Below are positions 55,299-61,825 of a stretch of 61,825 nt of DNA, piece after piece (the first letter of the stretch is position 1; every line of letters begins with the position of its first letter). This DNA is from Chalciporus piperatus (taxonomy: Eukaryota > Basidiomycota > Agaricomycetes > Boletales > Boletaceae). Under the pieces are notes generated by a model. That model was not told the DNA's origin, did no database searches, and saw nothing but the letters and a program-made list of their open reading frames with translations. The DNA lies in NCBI GenBank assembly GCA_038093975.1, contig JBBPTG010000147.1:1-61825 (forward strand), written 5' to 3'. The translations under genes were made by a program, and so were the position numbers.

Positions 55299-56739
55299 CT
55301 AACCGTCATCCTCAGGCTTCGAGTCAGACTGCTGGCTGTCATCCTCCGAGTCATCCTCCGACTCGGAGTCAGACTGCTGGCCGTCGTCCTCCAAGTCAGA
55401 CTCCTGGCTGTCAACTTGAACCTCCGGCTTCCAAGCCGACTGTATGATCTCCAGTCCGATCCCACTTTTCCACACATCAAGAGACAGGTCTGCGTCCCCG
55501 ACGTCATCAATGCCCTGCTCGTGCAAAAATTGTTGAACGCTGAAGTACTCGTTCTCTTTTTGCACGTCACCGCCGAGAAAAGTAACCAGCAGGCAGTGTC
55601 GGAAATGTTTGCGAAATAAACTGGCGCTTGGCCGCTCAGTCAGCGGGATGTGTGAGAAATCAAGATTGTGATGCCAGAGCTCATGCTGTGAGGATAAAGC
55701 AGTGCCCGGCGGACCAAAGAACACCATGCGGTAGTTGTCCTGTAAACGAATCGCAAATACGCAACCCAATCAAATATAGTCAAGACAATTACTCACATCC
55801 ACATCGATTCCGAGATGGTTGCGTTTGAACAGATCCGCAACATCAGCGCGAAGACTGATGGCATTGGTCACGCCAAAATACATGTCTTGATCATGTTCCA
55901 CCAGATTGAAATTCTCATCCAGCACACTGCCCTGAATTTTTCGCAACCTCAATTTAGGTCCGTAATCATCACGGAGAGAAAGATATCAACCTCAGTGATG
56001 CCCAGCCATGGAGCGTATATCCAAGTTACCACTGGGGCTTCGTCGGCAGTTATGACGCATCGGCCGCTGTCTCGTTGTACGACACGTGCTATAAATTCGT
56101 CGTTTCCAAAGGAGGACTGACGAGAGAGTAAGAAACCGCTGTAAAAAGAAATTGGATTCCGTACTTGGATATGATCTTGACCTGCTAAAATGCTGGACTT
56201 CTCATCTTCGAAAAAGGATTGCTCGTCCAAAGCGAATCTAACAAAAGTATCGGGACTGCCGGCGTCTGGAAGGGTGGATGCAAATGAATGGATGAATGAA
56301 TGCGCTAAGTAAATAAGAGTCTGCAGATTCAATACCTGGTGCACATATGCCCAGCTCGCCGGGCTGAATAAGCTCATTCGAATCCGTCAAGATAACATGG
56401 CCATTGGCCGTAATGTCATACGAATAAAGGAGCCCTGTGCCAATGACATGCTCGACCTTGGCGTGGTACAACTCGAAAGAAGTTTTCGCCGGACCTTCCT
56501 GGTCATCTCGCAGAACGAGGCCAATCCAGCGATACAACTTCGAAAAGGTGACCTCATTATATGCATAGATATGAAGGCCTGGACTTGTGAGATGGCGAGT
56601 GGCGAGGGGAAACAGAGAGCTTACCACCGTGCAAACTAGGTTTCGCACCATCAAGTGACCATACAAATAGGTCGCGCCCAAGCTCCTTTGACTTGGCTGA
56701 AAGAGTATGAGAAGGAGAAGGCTCGTAGGGCGCAGACAT
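55299..56739 (-). CDS. HNH-nuclease-related protein with acidic tail
   Basis: Five exons: 56739-56625, 56578-56336, 56265-55991, 55931-55797 and 55739-55299. Phases are consistent, giving 402 residues from MSAPYEPSPS. The N-terminal domain reads 'GLHIYAYNEVTFSKLYRWIGLVLRDDQ'. The middle has the layout of the fungal HNH_2 domain: 'RDSGRCVITADE', 'NAISLRADVADLF', 'HLGIDVDDNYRMVFF'. The His of the usual AHI step is replaced (VTWIYAP) and the second His position reads VADLF, so nuclease activity is doubtful. The C-terminus is a Ser/Asp/Glu-rich repeat tail (DSESEDDSEDDSQQ), perhaps for protein or histone contact. A truncated duplicate lies at 30139-30409. Function unknown. Confidence 0.7.
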
Positions 56740-57041
56740 CGGGCGGGAGGACAGAAGGGAGTGATGAGATGTTGGCACGACTTGGAGCTTGCGTGACTGG
56801 TGGACGGACACCAAGCAGCCACCCTAGGCCTGGTGCTCGAGTCGTGACCAGGGCACAATGAGAGCTTCTTCGGCAACGAAAGTGCAGCGGAAGAAAAACC
56901 GTTTGTAGCTCGGTAACGATCGCCATCGACGAGGTCATCATCAAGTCGTGAATACAGTAGCAAGACGACCGTAATAGATAATTCAGTACCATCTAAGGCC
57001 ATTTGCGTGATCTGGGCACAACCAGGATTCAAACTCGCCCT

Positions 57042-58474
57042 TTACTCCTTCTTGGTCTCCCTCTCCAACCTCCTCAAAGCACGACGACGGATATCTTTAT
57101 GCATAGAATGGGTGTATGAGATGAAGGCAGCCTTCCATCCAACGACGTGAATGATATAGTCGATAAGTCCATGACTCCAGAATGGGGTAAGAGTACCAGG
57201 ACGGTCGGTCATTGCTGCTCCGCAAGACAGTCCGATCTTGCGCAACGCAGAGCGAACGTAAGCTTTGGGTGTTGGAACCAACAGGGACGATTTCCGAATA
57301 TTGGACATTTTTGAGACCTAGAGCAGTACGGTGGACATTCAGCCGGGATGGCAAGCAAGCGACGGGAAGGAACCTACAACAAAGTGGGTGTTGAGGTGTT
57401 GGACGGTGATGTTGTGACCTCTGACCTCCTCCGCGAGTGCGCTGGTGAAGGTCGAGACAAATGCCTTGGTGCCCGAGTAAGTTGCAAGCATTGGGGAAGG
57501 AACCTGGCCAGCGAAAGACCCAATGTTGAGAATCAAGCCGCGTTTCCTGTCATCATGTGGCCCATAAGTCATCTCATCACAAAAACCACGAGATACTAAC
57601 CTCTGGATCATACCAGGGAGCACTGCGTGCGTTACACGGACGGTACCGTTAATGTTGATGATCACGATGTCATCGTTTTCTTGCTCGGTCGTCTCAGCGA
57701 AATAGATTGGCATCGCGTGCGATTTGCCAACATTGTTCACTATCGGCAGCTATCAGTTCAGTACTCGTATTGTGGCCGAAAACGCAGTACTAACCAAGAA
57801 CGCCGACGTCAAGGCTACCGAGTACCGACTTGAGCGCGTTGAGCTCGGTAGGGTCGTTCTTGGCGAAATCGATCAGTTGAATGCGAGCCTCGACTTTGCC
57901 CGATGTCTTGTTGGCTGAGGATGGGCACGGATAATCGAAAATGAGAGGGTGGAGAGATTCGGGGGGTGGAACGTGAACGTACCAATTTCAGTCGCAACCG
58001 AAGACAACATCGCCTCATTGCGCGCAACAAGGAGAATGTTGAAGCCTGCAGCGGCCAGCTGCAACGCAAATTCTTTTCCAATTCCATCAGATGCGCCGGT
58101 GACCACTGAGAAGAGGATGATGTGTCAGTTGAACCGAACCGGCGACGCGTGTCGGTCGAGTGCCACGTACCCGCCCAAGCACCCTTGGTCGCGCCAAATT
58201 TCTTGAGCTAAAGACCGAAAAGCGTGTCAACCTCGTGTCATGGTTTGTGCAACGCGATGACGCACGTTTGTACCGGGCCATACGAATGTTTGACTGAAGA
58301 CGAGCGAGGTCTTGAGGAGGAAACGTGCCAAGGTGAATACCCCGACCGAGAGAAGCACAGTGTACGTCCAAGGACAGGCAGTGACTACAGAATCCGGTTT
58401 TAATCGTTGTGTAGAGGTAGGAGGTTGAGTATACCTTGGTCAGAAAGCCAGGCTTGCGGGGACGGTATCGACAT
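57042..58474 (-). CDS. Very-long-chain 3-oxoacyl-CoA reductase (copy 2)
   Basis: Near-identical to the gene at 30729-32147. Start [13 protein letters not shown] at 58474; exon 1 is 58474-58435, followed by a GTATAC donor. The membrane anchor exon, TGASDGIG cofactor motif, NNVG, the Ser/Tyr/Lys catalytic residues (NIGSFAG, YSGTKAF) and the basic C-terminal tail are all present. About 340 residues. Changes from copy 1 are few and mostly in introns (a longer intron near 57950 with AGATTCGGGGGG). It lies head-to-head with the F-box gene starting near 58835, about 360 bp apart, so the two may share a promoter region. Confidence 0.85.
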
Positions 58475-58912
58475 CGTGGTTGTATTGTTGGCTGCTGCCA
58501 GTTCAGTGCAAAGAGGGCTGAACCGGTGACTCGTTGACTAGCCGAGCCCACTATCACGCGCTACTTGATTTCTCCAAGCTGGCCGATCGCTCTGGACAGA
58601 ACTTGGAGCCTTCCGTTTTATCTAGCGTTTATAGATAATATTTGGTTACATCTGACATGCTGTTCCGCCGCGTTGTGCACGACGCGGCGAAACTGCCATG
58701 ATGGTCAGAAATCGCTGGATGTTGGTGAATCCCGTACGTTGTCTTGTAAGTCGTGATTCCTAACTTCAAGAAGCATCGTCCCTCTACCAGTGGGACGCGG
58801 GCACCACTGACATCCACGTCTCAATTTAAAGATATCTGGATGTAGTCCCGACTCAGCGGAGTACTTACGCTCCATCATCAACAGCGGCGATAATCCGGTC
58901 GTTTCCTGTGCC

Positions 58913-60042
58913 TTGGAAGAGCTTTCAGATACACACGAGGGCATCTCACAGGAAGATGTATGCGTCATCGGAGCCATGCACCCCTCCGGTGAACCGTACT
59001 ACGCACCAGCAATGAAGGACTTAGCCAACATAGACTATGATTCGTTTTACCATTGGGTTGGCCCACCGCCCTCCACATTTTCTCCCGAGACGGACATCCG
59101 CGTCATGCCACATTGCGAGCTAGGTGAAACATGGGGGGCTGGACATGGGGTCGTGGAGGCACCCTGGCCGAACGATGAAGAATGGGTGTATTGTGTCACG
59201 CATTGGGATGCGAGTTATATCATGGTCCAGACGTTCGCGCTTGATATTCTGGGGCTCGCCACGCAGGGACGAATGACTGCCCTACGGCTCTGGCGGCTTG
59301 CGACACAACAGGCCGCTAAAACAGCCCTCGGTTTTCCGAGTCGCCTCAGAGGGGTTCATTATGGAGCCATCCAGCAGCATACAGGATGGCCTCCCCCCGA
59401 GGTATTTATACGGTTCACGGAGCCCATGTGGAAGGACCTCGAAAACCTCGGAGATGTCGAGGTTGTGAAACAGAGGTTGGTGTACGAGGGTAAGTTTTGG
59501 ATATGGATGGCCCCTGATAGGCAAGTGTGTTCATTTCAGAGTGTCCACTGAGACGATCCTCAAGTACTGTCTGTTTTTCCAGATTCCCTGTGTCGTCCAC
59601 GGAATATGATCCCCCAGCACCAACACTCCCTGAAGTCCACTTGTCTGAGAACCCTAGTAGCGTGTTCGAGAAACTGCCCTTGGACATCCTGATGTCCATT
59701 GCCTCAATCTTACCTCTTGATTCCCTCGCCACTCTTGCGAGTACTTCTCGCTTGCTACGCACGAGTATCTTTGGGAACGAACAACTCGCACGTACTTGGG
59801 TCCTGACCACCGCACCCTGGTGGGTTCCAGTTCCTACACGAACTCCACGGATCCAGACATCCTCGACTACAACCATTTTGCCATACCTTGCTTCACAATC
59901 AAGCCCGTGCCACCTCAGCACTATCGGTTTGGATTGGGCATACATTAGGCGGTGTGCACGGTCTGGGTCGATGCGCAATCGTCGACGCATATGGATGACA
60001 GTGTTAGATATCGAACGGGTTGCAGATTTGGCTGGCGTGTAG
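58913..60042 (+). CDS. F-box protein, second type (intact copy)
   Basis: Two exons resolved: up to 59489 and 59540-60042, joined across a GTAAGT..TTTCAG intron in frame. The first Met in frame is at 58913, but the frame stays open upstream to about 58835 ('SGCSPDSAEYLRSIINSGDNPVVSCAL'), so an earlier exon probably exists. The N-terminal part is a globular region rich in Trp ('FYHWVGPPPSTF', 'WPNDEEWVYCVTHWDASYI'). The F-box follows at 59670-59760: 'FEKLPLDILMSIASILPLDSLATLASTSRLLRT'. A short tail ends 'RRRIWMTVLDIERVADLAGV'. This arrangement, with the F-box after an N-terminal domain and no LRR, differs from the LRR family next door. Likely an SCF receptor with unknown target. The duplicate at 32560-32806 is deleted. 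Confidence 0.7.
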
Positions 60043-60321
60043 GAATCGAGTTGTTTCAGAGAGTACGTCAGGCAGTGTATGAGGTCGGGGGTCCATGTTG
60101 AATCGTCGACCTATATCATCCCAAGTATCATCCAGTCTTTTTTTGGTGGTGGAACGATGCATGACGGGTCTTCAGAGATTATCAAAACATAAATTGGGTG
60201 CAGATGCAGCTGAGACACGGTCACGAAAACATTCATTCCAACTCATCAGAAAAACTATTCTTTCCCGATCGATAGATTGTATGGATAAAGGATCCGGGCA
60301 TTCAAGTCTAAGCAAATGGAT

Positions 60322-61825
60322 TTAAAGTCTCTCCGACTTATCGTGCAAGTCTAGTTCCTTCAATGTAGGTATCAACGAAGTGAATTTTTCCCGTCCCGCC
60401 TTGGATGCCTTCGCTCCACGGATCTTGAGCGTCTCGAGCGGACAACTTGATCGAGAAAAGAACGCCTTGAACGACAGATGTGGCCAGCCCGAGTCCATCG
60501 AGAGGTTGAGATAGTGCAAACTGGGTAGGGTCAACGCGTCCAGAAACATACCAATGGACCCTCGTTCAACGCCAAGGGTCAGAGAGCTAAGTGTGTGATG
60601 AGCGGGGAGAGTGTAGGGGTGGTCATCGATAACGGTGAGGATTGATACAGTCATGTCTTCAAGCTGAGGACAGAACTTGAGTGGCATCAGGCAATATGGT
60701 GTGCCATGGACAATGTCCAGCCTGACATGGGTCAGCCCCAGCCATCCAGGATTGAAGACCGTGAAAAGTGCATGGGTAGAACTCTGGCCATGAAGTTTCA
60801 CGAAGGTCATGTTGAGCGAACGACGCCCATCCGGCAAGGACTCCTCTGGCGTGGAAATATCATTGAGAACATCCTCGACATCTCGGGTGCTGTCAACCAG
60901 CAGGCGACGCAAATTTGGGAATATCAGGGTGTCCAGAGGTAAAAGGATGGAGCCAGTCCGCCGCCATATGCCCAACGTGCGTAATTTCGAATGGGTAAAT
61001 GTGAGAGGGCTATCAGATCTCTGAACGAAGACAGGGGAGAAGACGAAGGTCTCCAGATTGGGAAACGTTTGCAGGAGGGTCAGGAAGATGGCATTGCTGG
61101 CAGGTTGTGGGTTGTCATCGAACGATACCGCGAGGCGTGTGAGGTTTGTCCATCCGGAATTGAAGAAAGACAAAGTCTCGATGGCAAAGGGAGAGGACAT
61201 GATGACGAGAGTGTGAAGGCGGGGGCGCGGTTGGACGATCGATATCTTCTGACTCATGGTATTCAAGCCTACAAGATAGAGGCGCTCCAGATTAGGAACA
61301 TCCGCAAGCAAAAGATCCACACGGTCATCAGTACAATCAATGTTGAGGGTCGTGCACCGACTGGTGTAGAGCCGCGAGAACTCCGTGGCCATTGGTGACC
61401 ATTGCCAAAAATTTCCGAAACCCCGTGTGCTCAAGGAGATTTCAAGTGAGAGCGGGCAGCGACCCGAATTTGCGAGCCAGTGTTTGTAGAGGGAGAGCAG
61501 TCGCTTTGGGTCTCGACTAGTGTATGCGATAGACAATGAACACCACAATCTTGGGGTGCCAAGCGCGACCGCTCGCCATTCCCGACAGATCTGTGTCAAC
61601 AACACGGCGCGGCTTCTATATCCGGGGTGAGGTATGTGCCATTGGGCAAACATTGCATGAAGATATGGCTGAGCACATCTGAGGGGAGGCGGCGGATACA
61701 CGAGATGAAGCCCTCGTGTGTCTTCATCGATGACGCGATCTGCTGACGCTTGTCGCTTAGTTTGTGAACAGTTGATTTGATTTGCTCGAGGATGGTGTCA
61801 ATGACATTGAGCTGCTCCCGACACT
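60322..61825 (-). pseudogene. F-box/LRR gene with 1-nt deletion (copy H, 5' end outside window)
   Basis: Nearly identical to copy D. The LRR part is open from 60322 to 61600 ('LLTQICREW..' to 'LKELDLHDKSERL'). Within 61595-61605 one base is missing compared with D (CAACAACACGG against CAACAACAACGG), which throws the F-box half out of frame. The first exons lie beyond the window end. Unless this is a sequencing error in the CAA repeat, the gene is broken. Confidence 0.85.

Larger units (their letters stand above)
56470..61825. repeat. Segmental duplication, copy 2 (cut by window end)
   Basis: Partner of 30139-34810. It retains the 918 bp lost from copy 1, but its F-box/LRR gene carries a one-base deletion. 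The left edge is at about 56470 inside the HNH-related gene; the right edge lies beyond the window. Confidence 0.9.

Noticed and set aside
1..61825. LTR retrotransposon or reverse transcriptase
   Set aside because: No RT (YxDD), integrase or gag zinc-knuckle motifs and no long terminal repeat pair were found. The only clear autonomous transposon is the hAT element.

Overview
The window looks like nuclear DNA of a basidiomycete fungus, most likely an agaricomycete. Genes are split by many short introns (about 45-60 nt, GT-AG, some with a visible CTAAC branch point). Several families are typical of mushroom-forming fungi: DUF6593 proteins, DUF6534 membrane proteins, WD40-TPR-HET fusion proteins and large families of F-box/leucine-rich-repeat proteins. 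I see no bacterial operons, CRISPR array or rRNA. All gene models are my own reading of splice sites and conserved protein motifs; none has been tested against transcripts or databases.

Layout. (1) 1-3300 is a decayed copy of a three-gene module: N-terminal stub of an F-box/LRR gene (-), an intact DUF6593 gene (-) and a fragment of a WD40 gene (+). (2) 3983-10688 is a long, intron-rich ABCC-type ABC transporter (+). (3) 11464-18613 is the better-preserved copy of the same module: F-box/LRR (-), DUF6593 (-) and a fused WD40-TPR-HET gene (+), an NLR-like or heterokaryon-incompatibility architecture. (4) 19183-23592 is an apparently complete hAT transposon with terminal inverted repeats and an 8-bp direct repeat at each end. 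(5) 23.9-29.9 kb holds a frameshifted gene for a transmembrane/coiled-coil protein, a related transmembrane gene and an intact F-box/LRR gene. (6) 30.1-34.8 kb and 56.5-61.8 kb are two copies of one segmental duplication: start of an HNH-related gene (-), very-long-chain 3-oxoacyl-CoA reductase (-), a second type of F-box gene (+) and an F-box/LRR gene (-). Each copy is damaged in a different place. (7) 35-37.4 kb contains two F-box/LRR tails and a PKS/NRPS scrap. (8) 37.9-42.3 kb holds a heptad-repeat coiled-coil gene, a decayed DUF6534 gene and a kinase-like gene. (9) 44-48.2 kb holds a frameshifted F-box/LRR gene and the better copy of the PPxY/transmembrane/coiled-coil gene. (10) 50.8-52.1 kb is a 5'-truncated amidase, followed by another intact F-box/LRR gene (52404-54146) and the full HNH-related gene (55299-56739).

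The unifying theme is the F-box/LRR family: five near-complete copies (four open, one frameshifted), a sixth frameshifted and cut by the window end, and three fragments. They share two tiny 5' exons, a conserved upstream motif around GGCTGTACACCG and a conserved 3' flank. With the duplicated HET fusion, repeated DUF6593 genes and transposon, this looks like a fast-evolving, duplication-driven region. F-box proteins would act as substrate receptors of SCF ubiquitin ligases and the HET fusion as a trigger of programmed cell death; a joint role in self/non-self recognition is inference only.
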